DNA from: Gigaspora margarita
Taxonomy: Eukaryota; Glomeromycota; Glomeromycetes; Diversisporales; Gigasporaceae
Direction: 5' to 3'
Assembly: GCA_009809945.1 (NCBI GenBank)
Contig: WTPW01000779.1
Coordinates: 98,283-162,282 of the forward strand
DNA length: 64,000 nucleotides
Every line of letters starts with the position of its first letter. Within the stretch, counting starts at the first letter, position 1. The position numbers and the translations under genes are program-made. This document shows positions 1 through 11,605 of the stretch, one piece after another. The notes beneath the pieces were generated by a model. It was not told where the DNA came from, ran no database searches, and was given only the letters and a program-made list of their open reading frames with translations.

Positions 1-482
1 ATATAAGTATTAATAAATAGCATTTAATCAACACCCAATAATCCACTCTATCTCAATGTATATAACATAAACCTATAACACATAAACAATTAACAATATA
101 GAAATATACAAAATAAAATAACAACTACAATTGTATTAATAAACTTTGAAATGACTACTTATTAATATTGGATATACAATAAAATTTTATAAGCAATTAT
201 ATTTAAAATTATCTAAATAAAATTTCTTACATCACCTTTGTATTTAAGTACATACTTCTCCTTCTCAACACATAATACATTCATAACAAAATTAATCAAG
301 CAATTCTAAAAAACAAAATATTATTTATACTAATCAATCTATTAACACAAGAGAATTCCAATACAATTTAATAAATTTGAAATTACATACATACCCAATT
401 CAAATCGAACATAAATTTACTCATTGATAGTAATATATGAACATTAAGAAGTTAAATTTTCTTTTAAATTTTTTTCTCTGTT
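1..482. other. AT-rich stretch, no gene seen
   Basis: Very AT-rich DNA with stops in every frame. I see no repeat, RNA gene or conserved coding signal. Confidence 0.6.
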
Positions 483-965
483 GGATACATTCAAATCACT
501 CTCTGTGGTGTGATTTGGTTGTTTAGGAAGTCTGCATCACCTTACTCCATACACATGTCCCACATTGAGAATGACGATCACGCCCTGAGTAAAAAGAAAA
601 AAATTATATAAACAATCAAATCTAATAATCAAACACTCTAGTATTTTAAATACATAGAAAGAAAAATAAAAGTAATATAAGACATGCTTTCAAGGGAGAG
701 AGTATGCAGATCCTAAACCATTTAATACGAGTCCCTGTGTCATATTATTACTTTATATAATACACTTAGTCAGAGGCCCTATCACTTCAAAGAAAGAAAT
801 GAAATTTTTTGTATAACTACTAGAGAAGTATAAAACAAAAGAATGAGGTGGATACACTCATATCATTCACATGGTATAGCCTGGTGGTTTAAAACCTGGG
901 AAGTTCGTTGGGCCTTCCTCATCCTTGCATATGCCCCATGTAGAAGAATGACGATCATGCCCTCA
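483..965 (+). repeat. Diverged direct repeat pair
   Basis: Two copies, about 483-592 and 846-965, share blocks in the same order: a GGATACA-TCA start, a CATRTSCCMCAT block, and the end block GAATGACGATCAYGCCCT followed by an A-rich tail. The second copy has a weak tRNA A-box-like stretch (TATAGCCTGGTGG), so an old SINE-like unit is possible, but no B box is seen. A 75-codon open frame over the second copy is only this repeat. Confidence 0.4.
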
Positions 966-1926
966 GTTTACATTATGAAAAAAAATAAAGTTAATAAATT
1001 AAAAATGAAAAATTACAACTATATAAATCTTTTACCTTATCAATATATCCATCTATATTATTTTACATAACAAGTAAAGGGGCTGCATCTCATTAAACAC
1101 AACAGAATTCTACATTAAATCATAAATAAAATGCATAAATATATGCACTGTGAAACTTTATCACAGAATTAATTTTCACAATCGTAACAAATATTAACTA
1201 AACAAGTAAGCAACAAAACCGTTTCCTATCATATAAATCCGATTTATAAATAACATTATTACACTTTCCGTTTAACTACAAAAATATAATAATAAAGAAA
1301 AACAATTAAACCCGTATAATTAAGCCACTAAAAATATATAATAATGCTAATACTAAAAAAGTAAGATTAACATCACTATAATGATACAATTATAGAAAGT
1401 ATATACAACAATAAATTAGACAAATACGGAAATGGAAGACAAAGAAAAAAATTTTATTCATACAGTAACACAAATCACAATTTTGTAAATAAACTGAGCA
1501 CGAAAATAAAAATTTAGGCTTAAAGCCTTAAAATTAAAATCTATAACATTAAAATGATACTATATAAAAAATTCCATCTCATCATTTTTAATTAATACAC
1601 AAAAATCGATTAAACATTAATTTTTAAATATTATCGAATTTTTCTACTTTAGCTAAAATTAAAATTCATCTCAACTATACTCTCCTACAACTATTTCCAC
1701 TCCAAGAGTTACTATTACTAACACGCATAAGAAGATACAATAAATTAATATAAAAAAAAATTTAACCATACCCTATATAAAACTCAATTACACAACAATA
1801 AAAAACAAATAAAAAGCTCCCAGCACATTAGCAGGTGCATGACTTGTTCTATAAATTGATATTACTAATGATTTGCAAGTTAAGGCTAAAATTACGGTAA
1901 AATCATTGTGTCATTATGTTATAAAA
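966..1926. other. AT-rich stretch, no gene seen
   Basis: No coding or structural signal. The last ~90 bases (from about 1840) resemble sequence at 52105-52200 and lead into the inverted repeat at 1927, so a longer shared repeat probably starts here. Confidence 0.5.
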
Positions 1927-2073
1927 TCATCAAAATTGGTCCTGTAAATCTCTTAGAATGGCATTTAAATTTTGAAAATGATTGTTATACGATTTAATAA
2001 ATCGTATAAAAATTGTTTTTAACTTTTAAAAGTCATTCTAAGAGATCCACTGGGCTGATTTTGATAATTTTAT
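1927..2073. mobile_element. Inverted-repeat MITE, copy 1
   Basis: The two halves are inverted copies: the left half reads ATCATCAAAATTGG, then CTCTTAGAATGGC and TTTTGAAAATGATTG; the right half returns as the complement ending at about 2073. A second copy lies at 52637-52772 in the same orientation, and shared sequence continues ~90 bp beyond it (TTTGCTAAGT.CTAAATTAA). A possible third, partial copy starts near 63755. No coding content. Confidence 0.65.
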
Positions 2074-2178
2074 CACCATTAGAATCATCTTTATCTGCTT
2101 AAAACACAAAAAAACCCCTATTTGCTAAGTTCTAAATTAAGTTTTAACTTAATTTTTAGTTTTTTATAACAAACCATT

Positions 2179-2298
2179 TACCGTATTGTTGCGAAATAAT
2201 GGGCATGGGCATTATTTAGAGGTTTGGCCTGAATTAAGCTTAATTTAGGCCAATATTTGTAATTTCACCCCTGTGCGTTATTTCGCGACAATACGGTA
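2179..2298. mobile_element. TACCGTATT-TIR MITE, copy 1
   Basis: A 120-bp element with 21-bp terminal inverted repeats (TACCGTATTGTTGCGAAATA at the left; one mismatch at the right) and an inner block GAATTAAGCTTAATTTAGGCC. TTT flanks both ends, a possible 3-bp target duplication. A second copy at 32710-32825 has the same termini and core and is flanked by AAA; a decayed copy is at 25145-25235. Confidence 0.75.
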
Positions 2299-2579
2299 TT
2301 TGTATAAGTACAATTATTTTGGTTGAGGTGTTTTATTTATATAAACTAGGTGCTTGAGTTGTTTAAAGGGAGTTAGAAATCAGTATACTATATTTATATT
2401 TTCTTTATGTAAAGATACAATCTATTGGTATTATTAGGTTATATCATATCATGCAAAATTGGATTTGTGATAAAAATTAGTAATAAAATCAGTTATTTTA
2501 TATAACATAATCATGTGTTGACTTTGTAAATTCCACAATAAATTAAAAGTATAACTAGTATGTGACCCATTGTATTGCT

Positions 2580-3400
2580 CTAAGACTTCATTTTAGAACC
2601 AGTGCGATAGGTGAGCACCTTATTTAGTTTTTTTAATAACAATAGTGAGCTACTATAAAAATTCCATTACAAAACTTATTAACAATTGAAATACACAGTG
2701 TAATTTAGTTTGCATTAGAATTATCATAATTTCTACTAGTATTTGCTATAAAACTCTGTTATAGAACTTACTTGCTAATGCCATACACACAGCAGTAAAT
2801 CAGTATGTGATTAAAGTTAGTTTGTATTGGAATTATCATAATTTCTACCATAAGTTACAGTAAAAAGCTCTGTTGCAACCTTACTGTTCCAGTGACATAG
2901 CATATTGTTTTATTAGTTTGTATTGAAATGATCATAATTTCTATCATATGTTACTGTTAAAAAAATTTTGTACTAATGTGATGTGCAATAGTTGAGTTAG
3001 TTTATTGAAATTACAATTAAATTACTGTAAAAATTCTGTTAAAAAATTAATTGCTATGCTGAGATCACAATATGTAATTAGGTCAAATTAGTTTGCATTA
3101 TAATTATCATGATTTCTACTATGAGTTACTGTAATAAATTTAGATACAGAATTCGTTATTCTAGTGTTCACAGTATGTATTTAAGATTAAGTCAGTTTGC
3201 ATTAAAATTATTGTGATTTCTGTCAGTTAAGATTGTGTTAATTTGTATTAGAATTAACAGTAATTGCAAATGTTAAAGTACTTTAAAAATTGATATGGAA
3301 TTTACTCACTATTCCAGTAATTACAATATGTGGTTAAGTTGGGCTAGTTTGTATTGAAATTAGTTTCATTTCTGCCATAAATTACTGTTTGCCACTTGAT
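2580..3400 (+). repeat. Degenerate ~115-bp satellite, block 1
   Basis: Roughly seven diverged units each follow the order TTAGTTTGTATTGGAATTAT, CATAATTTCTA, GTTACTGTAAAAA, TTCTGTTACA, ACTTACTCGCTATTCCAGT, then CAGTATGTGGTTAAG. Unit length varies from about 90 to 120 bp. The same words recur in blocks at 6405, 7485, 33430, 33930 and 61020, so this is an old satellite broken up by insertions. Confidence 0.7.
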
Positions 3401-3889
3401 CACCTGAGTATGCTAACAATATACAAAATTCAACATTATATGGGATCTCACCTTATACTTATGTGACTTACAGCTAGTTTCTAGTATTGTCATTCTATTC
3501 TAATTTATTTTATCTTTCTTTGATATCTGATCTGTTTGGTGGGTTATCAAAAAAGTACTTATCTTTGACATTTAGTTGTCTACTCAAACTTTTGACATAT
3601 ACATAACTTCCAAATACAGAACAATCTCTTTGCTTGATGGTAGTAGGATAAGTGCCAATAGCAAAGTTGACTTGCATCAAGTTAGAACAAATTTCTATTT
3701 TTCCTCTTTTATATAAACATTTACTATGACTATTACTTACCATCAAATCAATATTCATTACACAATACATTATTTTTACAAATGGTTATAGATTAACTTT
3801 CCAAAATCCATTTTTATAAAATGCTATTTTACCAAAGTCATAATATTAACAATATATTTTACTAATGGAACATAATTGGGTCCATTTAT
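3401..3889. other. No supported gene
   Basis: Contains an 86-codon open frame on the minus strand (3510-3770). It has no recognisable motif and I cannot separate it from chance. Otherwise AT-rich. Confidence 0.4.
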
Positions 3890-4106
3890 TTTACAACCAA
3901 TCAACTCATTAAGAAGCTTTTTCACTAACAATTATTTTACCAACAGCCCATTTCACTAATAAATTTTTTAAAATTATACTAACCTTAACTAATTCTAAAC
4001 CTGACCTTAATGACAATGGTCAGTATTATTTTTATTAGAATAATTGTTAGTGAGATAAATTATTAGTGAAACAAACTATTAGCGAGATAAATCATTAGTA
4101 AATAAA
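3890..4106. mobile_element. Fold-back element with TTTCACTAACAA words, copy 1
   Basis: The left arm has repeated words such as TTTCACTAACAATTATTTTA; the right arm returns the complement (GTTAGTGAGATAAATTATTAG). The centre is a CTAACCTTAACT-like tract. The element at 8383-8682 is built the same way, with a matching GGGYCCATT at one edge, in opposite orientation. Confidence 0.6.
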
Positions 4107-4109
4107 CTA

Positions 4110-5584
4110 TAGTGTGGGACACCTAAAGACATATATAGCATATTTACTTATTCACTCTTCCTGACGATCACTTGTACAAAAATTTTTATACAAACGCAAA
4201 GCAAAAAAGTTCATGGTGACAGACTATGAGGTGGCTATACTTACAGTTTTTGTAGAGGTCAACTCTTTCTTCTATTTCTGGGACTCCCTTACATATTCGG
4301 CATGCAAGCTAGAAGCGTCAGTTGTGCAAAATAACTGGCAGTTGGTGCCCTTGGTACAAGAAATTCTAGTGAAAGACTGGGGCTTTCGTCGACGAAGTCT
4401 TTATAGTTTGGCTTAGGGCAGAGCCTAGAAATGAGTTTTGCAATCACTTTCTTTAAAAAAAATTTTTTGAACAAGTCCAGAACTACCAAACACCATATAC
4501 CATATTCTCGCTCGGACTTTTTTCCAAAATTTTTGACGAAAAGTGGAATTCCGTTCTACCCCTCCAAAAGATTAGCATTGTTGTTCCTATCCTAATTGGG
4601 AAGAAGGCACGTAAGGTGGTAAACAGGAATAACACAAGGTGCACGTGTTGTCGCAAAGGAGACGGTCGATCTGAGGGAATAAATTCTTGGATTTTTGTTT
4701 TTATTTTTTTTCTTTTTATGTACATATAATACTAGGCGAGGTGTTTCTTTGCACAGTATTATATAATTTTTATTATATAACTTGTTCAGATTACTTTTTT
4801 CTTTTTTGCTTTTTTTATCTTCGTTCTTTATGTTTGAATTAGGTTTAGAAAAAAATTTATTTTTTTTTTAGTTGTGTTTACTGTTTCTAAATTTGGTTAT
4901 TCGTACATAGATGTGGCTTGGTATTTTGTTCCTTATGTAAGAATAAGAGATAACTATTCTGCTCGAACTTAGGTGGAAGAAGTTTAAGAAAGAAATAAGC
5001 AGTCCAGACACGGCCGGCAGGTGCCATTGGCGATTGAAAGAATCGGATGGAAGTCAGAAGATTTTTTTGGGAGAAAATTCCTGTTACGGCAGGTCACATT
5101 TAAGGGCCTTAGGGGATTTCTGAATGTGCTTTTATATTAGTAGAAAAAGTAGTAACACAACATAGTTGTAAAATTGCTTTAAATATTTTTCTTAGAAAAT
5201 AAAGGCAGGACCGCTAAAGTTTCAAAAAAAAAAGACATATATAGGCACCAAATTTTTGCCTGCTATGTAACATAAATATTGTCTTCTGATTGGCCAAATT
5301 TCGTGTAACTAAGCTAAAATTAATCTTATTGGCTAATTAAATATATATGTTTTTTATTTTTTTATATTAAATGCCAAATTTTTTAACTATATATAACTTT
5401 AATTTAATATTACATCTTCAAAACTATCTAAAAAAATAAAAGTTCTTTTTATAAAATTTATAGTTTAAATAAAAATCTATCAATTGTATAAAAAATTTTT
5501 TGTATTAGTTTATTTTTAAAAAGTTATGCCAATTTAAAAATTTCACTATAACAAATTATATGGCTTTTGGTGTCCTGCACTGTA
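4110..5584. mobile_element. TIR element split by a retrocopy
   Basis: Left end TAGTGTGGGACACCTAAAG matches the complement of the right end (GGTGTCCTGCACTGTA at 5569-5584). Without the inserted retrocopy and its duplicated site it would be about 370 bp. No clean target duplication is seen. The element supplied the insertion site for the unit at 4139-5230, so it is older than that insertion. Confidence 0.55.
4139..5230 (+). mobile_element. Poly(A)-tailed retrocopy or retroposon with 14-bp target duplication
   Basis: Flanked by identical 14-bp direct repeats AAAGACATATATAG at 4125-4138 and 5231-5244. The 3' end has a polyadenylation signal AATAAA at 5198-5203, about 20 bases before an A run that merges into the duplicated site. 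This is the signature of LINE-mediated, target-primed insertion of a polyadenylated RNA. The unit is richer in GC than its surroundings. A 67-codon frame starts at 4213 but I recognise no domain. It may be a processed pseudogene of a cellular mRNA, mostly 3' UTR, or a non-autonomous retroposon. No tRNA-type A or B box was found at the head. Confidence 0.75.
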
Positions 5585-5838
5585 CTAGCAAAATAAATTG
5601 TTAGTAAACTAAGTTGTTAGAAATAGGGTTTGTCAGGAAAAAGGTTATCAGAATTATGGTATTAGAGAAATAGTATTTTGGAAAAGTGACTTTGGAAAAT
5701 AAGCAACAATGCTTATAAATTGCTTATAACCATTATTTAAGCAATCAAGTTGATACTAATTATATAATACCTCATATGATCTCTACAGCTAAAATATATA
5801 ATTAAATTGCATTGTGATTATTGTAATTGCTATATAGC

Positions 5839-6102
5839 TACTGTATGTATCTGAAAATCAGCTACTACTTAAAATAAGCTACCCCTTTATTTTTTAAAAA
5901 ATTAAAGAAAAATGCCAGTAGTTGCTATATAAATTTTACTAAATAAATCTCAAAAGTGCCATTAAGTAAAGTTGTTCAGGACATCAAAATACATTTATAG
6001 TAAAAAATTTGGTAGCATTTGACAATTTGAAAATAAGCTACCCCATGATTTTTTGTGTAATTTTTGCCAAAAAGGTAGCTTATTTTTAGACACATATAGT
6101 AA
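5839..6102. mobile_element. TIR element with AGCTACC ends
   Basis: The left end (near TATGTATCTGAAAATCAGCT) pairs with the right end (GGTAGCTTATTTTTAGACAC). Both sub-ends carry AATAAGCTACCCC. The same AGCTTATTTT block appears just upstream of the kinase pseudogene at about 53290-53345 and of its fragment near 16210-16270. Confidence 0.5.
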
Positions 6103-6404
6103 GGGCATACAAAATCAAAATTTCATTTTGTGTAACCCATGATATAATTTTCAAAAAATTTCAACTATGCAAATTATTCTATCTTTGCTATTTAATTCTT
6201 CTTTGGTGTTGACCTTAATTTTCTGGAATTACCTAATATATCCAAATAAAATACAAAATTTTCTAATCCTATGTTATAAAAACCAAAAAATTAGCTTTGC
6301 ATGGCCTTAAATATAAATATTGTATGAGCATATTAATTTACAATATATTAAAAAAAAACCATGCTATACAAAACAAAAAGTTAACTTTGTATGGCCTAAT
6401 ATTG
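6103..6404. other. AT-rich stretch, no gene seen
   Basis: Only short internal repetition (ACTTTGCATGGCCTAA-like words twice, near 6295 and 6385). No coding signal. Confidence 0.4.
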
Positions 6405-6780
6405 AGAAGTTTGTATTAAAATTATCATAACTTTATTGTGATTTACTGTAAAAAATTTTGCTATAGACTTAATTATTGTTTTAGTAGTATAGTATGCAGC
6501 TAAGTGGTTCTGTTATGAGTTGCTCTAAAAGTATTGTCACAAAAATTACTTGCTATACTGATGACTACAGTATGTAATTAAAGTTGAGTTAGTTTGTATT
6601 AGAATTATCATATGCTTATTGTATGTTTCTATAAAAAAATTTAGTCATAAACTTACTCATTATTCCAGTAACACATGTATGTGTTGAGTTAGCTTGTATT
6701 TGAATTATTGTAATTTACTGCAAGTTACTATAAACAATTTTATTACTAATGCAGTATATTTTAATTAATACTGTTATCCT
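6405..6780 (+). repeat. Degenerate ~115-bp satellite, block 2
   Basis: Carries the same ordered words as the block at 2580 (TTTGTATTAGAATTATCATA, ACTTACTCATTATTCCAGTA, TATGTGTTGAGTTAG). About three units, with much indel drift. Confidence 0.6.
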
Positions 6781-7484
6781 ATATCTACTTCTTTTAAGAT
6801 AGTAGGTAACTAGAGCGACCTTAGACAGTGATCACTTTGTGTAACCTCACTTGTTACTGTGATTTAACTAAGTCGAAAGGCGTTTTTCAAGAAAACTTAA
6901 CAAAGAAGATTTATGGTAATTTGCAATTATGAAAGAGGCAACAATTAAAAGTATATGAAGATATTAGTAACTGTTAATTTGTATGAAGACTCGATGTTGA
7001 ACTTGGGGTCCACATCGGCTGCTTTTATACATTTTTGTTTTTCACAAATGTAACGGGCTATATCTAGTACATGTGCAATAAATGTTATATCTACTACTAA
7101 TAAAATATATAGTATAAATAGTATAAATTTAATATATAAAATAAATGACATATGTATTATAAATAAAATATAGAGTATATATGCTATAAATATGACATGT
7201 TTTATAAATGCCATATATGCACTTTGGCGCGCAGTAGATCTCCTAGCCAATCAAATTGTAGATCCTATACTTGATTATTCATTGGTTCCGATCTTGGCAA
7301 CCAGTAGTCGTACAGGGATGGTCTATAGCTCATTCAAACCGTCTCGTCGAGCTGAGTCGAATGGTAGTTGTTTCATCGAATTCGGATTATTGGATCGAGA
7401 GTTATGCCCATTTTTGTGTATTTTCATAGGTCAACAATACATATTAAATCATTATGATTTTATTATTATCACAATATGTAGATA
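6781..7484. other. Spacer holding a GC-richer island
   Basis: 7200-7435 is clearly less AT-rich than its surroundings, with many CG and TCGA words (for example CGAGCTGAGTCGAATGG). A 97-codon plus-strand frame covers it (7192-7485) but shows no motif. It may be a foreign insertion or a fragment of a GC-richer element. 7080-7200 is a TATAAAT-rich low-complexity run. Confidence 0.35.
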
Positions 7485-8015
7485 AAATCAAGTGAATTTG
7501 TCAAGGTTTCTACTATGAGTTATTGTAAAAAATTCTGTTGCATAACTCACTATTTTGGTGATTACAGTATGTAGTTGAATTAGCTTGCATTGGAATTATT
7601 ATAGTACCTATATTATAGCTAAGTTAAGTTAATTTGTATTGGAATTATTATAATTTCTATTGTGTTATTGTAAAAAATTTTTACAGAACTCACTCACTAT
7701 CTCAGTAACCACGGCATGTGTTTATTATTGAGTTGGCTTATTGAAATTATCATAATTTCTATAAAGTTGAACTGAAATTATTGTAATTTTTATTGTAATT
7801 TACTATAAAAAGTTTACTGAATTTACTTGCTATTCTAATGATCACACTATGTGGTAAAGATTGAGTTAGGTTGCATTAGAACTGTCATAGAGTTATTGTA
7901 CAAAAATTTCATTACAGAACTCTCACTATTTTGGTGGCCATAATATTTGGTTGTTGCTGTAGTTTGTATTATGATTTCTATTGTAAATTACCATAAAAAA
8001 CTATGTTACAGAACA
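7485..8015 (+). repeat. Degenerate ~115-bp satellite, block 3
   Basis: Four to five units with the same word order as blocks 1 and 2 (GTTATTGTAAAAAATTCTGT, CTCACTATYTYAGTAACCAC, TTGAGTTGGCTTATTG). Blocks 2 and 3 are separated only by the GC-richer island, so they were probably one array. Confidence 0.6.
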
Positions 8016-8382
8016 TGAGTTGATTTTCAGTGAAATGAAATGGATGCAATTATGTCCTGTTAGTAAAATGGATTGTCAGCATTATTAATTTAGTGAAATA
8101 GCATTTCAAAACATGGATTTCGGGAAGCTAGCCTGTAACCTTGTTTATAGTAAGTACTTATGATCTTTAACCTTGTTTTGCTATAGATTGCCTATAAACA
8201 AAAAATTTTTAAAAATTTTAAAATTATTAACAAAACCATTTGTTTCTTGTTATGATAAAGTTATGCCTCCATAAATTGATTCATTGTTGTTACAAAAAAA
8301 GAGAAAAAAATCCATTTTGTGGGTCATAAAAGGTTAGTTGGAGATATGGAATTAATAGTATAAGTTTTGTATAGTGGCAATT

Positions 8383-8682
8383 ATTTTGCCAACAATCACT
8401 TCACCGACATAACATTTTACTGACAATTATTCACCGACAAATTCATTTTACTGACAGTTGATTTCACTGAAGCTCGTTTTACTGACAAAGTAATTTTGGT
8501 CATTGTCGTTAGGGTCAGGATAGGGTCAGAGTAAAATTAGGGTTAAAGTTAGTGTGCTTTTTAAAAAAACAACTTGTCAGTGAAATGAGCTTCAGTGAAA
8601 CAAACTGTTGGTAAAATAAACTTGTCAGTAAATATTTGTCGGTGAAATGTTATGTCGGTGAAGTAATTGTTGGTAAAATAAT
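8383..8682. mobile_element. Fold-back element with ~130-bp arms, copy 2
   Basis: Long inverted arms made of repeated words (CACTTCACCGACATAACATT on the left; AATGTTATGTCGGTGAAGTA on the right). A phrase of the type TTTCACTGACA recurs about every 20 bp within each arm. The central ~60 bp is a degenerate TTAGGGT tract (8507-8545). No ORF. Related to the element at 3890-4106. Confidence 0.7.
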
Positions 8683-9058
8683 ATGGGCCCATTTTGTATA
8701 AACTTATAATAAAGCTTTTACCAGAGAGCTTTACCTTTTGCAGGTTCTATTAGAAGGTTTGTTTTTTTTTTTATTTTATCATCCTAAAAAAATTATTGTA
8801 TTATAATTTACTTACTATTACTGTTAAAAGATATATTTGTAAACACAATAAATCTTCATAAGAATGCTTCATCTAATTGTGGAGTCATTGATATAATCAG
8901 GAATGATCTGTGAGTAAATCACAATTTATTGTGTATTTTGAGTACACAAAATAAAGTTTATACATCAAACTATGGAATCAATAGTAGATTTAACTTGAAA
9001 GATCTTATAAATATAACCTGAATTTGATAAAATTTTTTGGGGCACATGCTCTGATCAT
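8683..9058. other. AT-rich stretch, no gene seen
   Basis: No repeat or coding signal noticed. Confidence 0.4.
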
Positions 9059-9703
9059 ATCCCTTAGATTGTAGTAAAACACAGGCAAATTTGCCTGTGT
9101 TTTTGCACTTTTTTTGCTCTGATTTACTTTTTTTAAATATCAAGATAATTAAATAAAACTTTGTACAATTATATTTGAAAATAAGGATTAGTTTTTTGCA
9201 AATTAGTTTTTATATTGTAAGAAAAAAATTTTAAGTTATATATAAGCTAAAAATAGATAACTTTAAGAAAAAAATTTTTTAAAAAATTTTATCATAATTT
9301 CTCTGTAATCTTATTTAGTTTTAGTTTTAAAGCTATAGTTCTTAAGACAATATTGTAGTTTATATAAAGGATGATAACTTTTATTATTGCAATTTTAATG
9401 ATTTATTTGTAAAAATTAAGACTTGAATTAGAAGTAAAAATTTTTTTTATAAACGGAAACATATGAAATTTAAGAAAATCTAAAGAAAAATTTTAATAGT
9501 AAAAATGCTAATACAAGAACTTTAAACTTTGATTATATTAAAGTTTTCTAATAATTTTTAAAAATTTTTATAACAAAGTTACTAAAACAAAACTCAAAGT
9601 ATATTTTTCATTTAGAAAAGATATAGATAAAATTAATATTTAAAATTTTATTAAAATTTTTAAAATACACAGGCAAATTTGCCTGTGTTACAATCTAAGG
9701 GAT
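9059..9703. mobile_element. 645-bp TIR element with subterminal perfect palindromes
   Basis: Ends are ATCCCTTAGATTGTA and its complement TACAATCTAAGGGAT. Just inside each end sits the same perfect 22-bp palindrome (ACACAGGCAAA followed by its complement) at about 9080-9101 and 9665-9687. The 550-bp interior is extremely AT-rich and has no ORF, so the element is non-autonomous. No clear target duplication. Confidence 0.7.
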
Positions 9704-10269
9704 AGCGTATATAGCTCATATAGCGCATATGGCTCATATAGATAATGTAAAATATTTTGATGAAAATCCTTTCTGTTTATATTAAAAGAAATATGGCAGA
9801 TCACGAGTAAAAGTGCAACCAATAATTTAGATGCCCTACGTCTAATGCAAACTTTATTGGTAATGATCTACAGTTCGATAACAAAGAAATCTTGAAGAAA
9901 TGGTCAAAGAAAGTTTTCACAATGAATTTTCGATTTTCACATTTAATTTCCAATCCTCATTTAATTCGCAAATTCCTACTATCATTCTCTCCAATATTCA
10001 GGATATTCCATATCTCGTAAACCTTTTCTTCACCGCATTTGTATAATTTATCACTAGAACTTTCCACCAGCGATCTCTAAGCCTCACAGATAGTACGCGC
10101 AATTAATAATATGGAAATATATTTCTGATCAGCACTCTGGATTTAAGACCAGTTGATCTATGAAGCAACCGATTGTAACCTGTGACAGAAATTAGTTAAA
10201 CATTTCAAGGTATATATATATTATCTACTACAATATAGTAAGTTACTAGTAGTAGCATCTATAAAAAAA
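9704..10269. other. No gene seen
   Basis: Begins with a short tandem GCTCATATAGCGCATATG-like run (9704-9745). The rest is unremarkable unique-looking DNA without an open frame. Confidence 0.4.
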
Positions 10270-10292
10270 GTAGCTGCGCGATGCAGTCGCGC
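10270..10292. repeat. GC-rich hairpin word, copy 1
   Basis: The sequence from GTAGCTGCGCGA to TCGCGC folds as GCGCGA / TCGCGC with a 5-base loop. The inverted complement occurs at 25298-25320 with one change. Such GC density is exceptional in this window. Confidence 0.5.
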
Positions 10293-10607
10293 TAAACCAA
10301 GAATGGATGATAAACTGTATAACGCCTAGAGCATTGTTTGAATAATGACCAGGATTAAGCTTAATAATAAATAGAATGTCCCCAATTTAATAACTTCATT
10401 ACTTGATTTAATAATCTAAATACCAATTCGATCAAAATTCGAAATTACACTTTTGGGAGTTATTTCGCATTTATATAGAAAGTCAATTTTGAAGCGTTGA
10501 ATAACTCCGATATAGAGTTAAATTTTGTATCGAATTCAGATATTTACAGCTGATTTGCAAATTAGAAGGTCACGTTACGAATTTTGCGATGACTATCGGC
10601 AAATTTC

Positions 10608-10738
10608 GATAATTATTTTTCGGTAATAAAAATGTAGTTTTTGATAATAAAAATTTTGGCCAATATAAGATTATACCAAAATGATATACTGGTCAAAAAA
10701 TTATATTATCTAAAAACTACTTTCTTATTATCGAAAAT
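10608..10738. repeat. Imperfect inverted repeat
   Basis: The left arm (TTTCGGTAATAAAAATGTAG, then TTTTTGATAATA and GGCCAATATAAGA) is answered by a right arm with CTACTTTCTTATTATCGAAA. Probably an old MITE. Confidence 0.45.
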
Positions 10739-10867
10739 ATACTTAATTTTAATAATTATGTTAAATCTGCTATGATCATCACATAAGGGTGAAATTCACA
10801 GATTTTTACTACCTCGCAACTCAGGTTTTATCCTGTTTTATTATAATTACTGAAATTTGCTGATGAT

Positions 10868-11150
10868 TTAGTTAGTGCAATTCTGAAGAACAATAATAAA
10901 AAGACATTTTTATAGTAATCGTTATGCACTTTAATTCTGACAAAAACCTGTCAAAGCGATGTTTGTTTAAACAATTCTCATACAATAGATAAATATAATA
11001 TATATCGTAATGTTTAAGCATAGAATTTCATGTTGATTGCATATAATGCATTGTCCAATCAATTAAAGATTTTGCAGACGTAAGTACATCACTAAAAATG
11101 TCTATAAACCATATACTTCATGATATACATCACTCTATTCCTGGTATAAC
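10868..11150 (-). repeat. Dispersed ~280-400 bp repeat, copy 1
   Basis: The complement matches 21355-21740 and 38215-38600 through ordered blocks: a TATACCAGGAAYRGAGTAAT start, TATTTATCTATTGTATGAGA, AATTGTTTAAMC, CGCTTTAACAGG and AAAGTGCATGACRATC, then a TTTTTTATTATTGTCCTT end block. No coding potential; three copies in one window suggest an abundant non-coding family. Confidence 0.65.
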
Positions 11151-11351
11151 TTATGGAGGCATATTCATTGTGCAAATTAACAATAATACATCTTTCAGAT
11201 TGCAACCAAACATATAATCAATTGATTGTCATTCGAGTTGCAACTGTAAACCATTTTTTCATCTTAATAAAAATTAATTAAAAAAAATAAATATTTTTAT
11301 AAATTATGATTTATATACATAAACTCAAAATAATACCTATATTCTCAAAAA

Positions 11352-11605
11352 CAGCTAATGATTGGTGCCATAATTCAAAATGCAATTTGTCGTAATGTAA
11401 TAATTATCTATTACAAAGTCATAATTGTAATAATAATTACAACACGTAGTAATAATTATGTCATAATTATTACGATATGTCATAATTATTATGACATGTA
11501 GTATATTTACTACAATTAAGGTTTTAAAAAGTCTGTGTAAAAATATATGTCGTAAATATAATTGTTGTAATTAACTATTTACAGTACCATACTTTAAAAA
11601 CAGCC
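11352..11605 (-). mobile_element. Decayed relative of the CTACATGTAG-cored element
   Basis: The start TAATGATTGGTGCCATAA resembles the terminus of the element at 36614 (TAGTGATTGGCGTCGTAA). The complement of its other end (GTTAATTACAACAATTATAT) matches that element's left subterminal region. The interior holds TAATAATTATGTCATAATTA words in place of the CTACATGTAG array. It is therefore an older sibling with another core word. Confidence 0.5.

Noticed and set aside
843..1070. 75-codon frame as a gene
   Set aside because: It starts in a repeat copy and runs into AT-rich DNA; no motif or splice context.
4213..4725. Several short frames as separate genes
   Set aside because: All lie within the retrocopy at 4139-5230 and conflict in strand. 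At most one is the trace of a parent mRNA's coding part.
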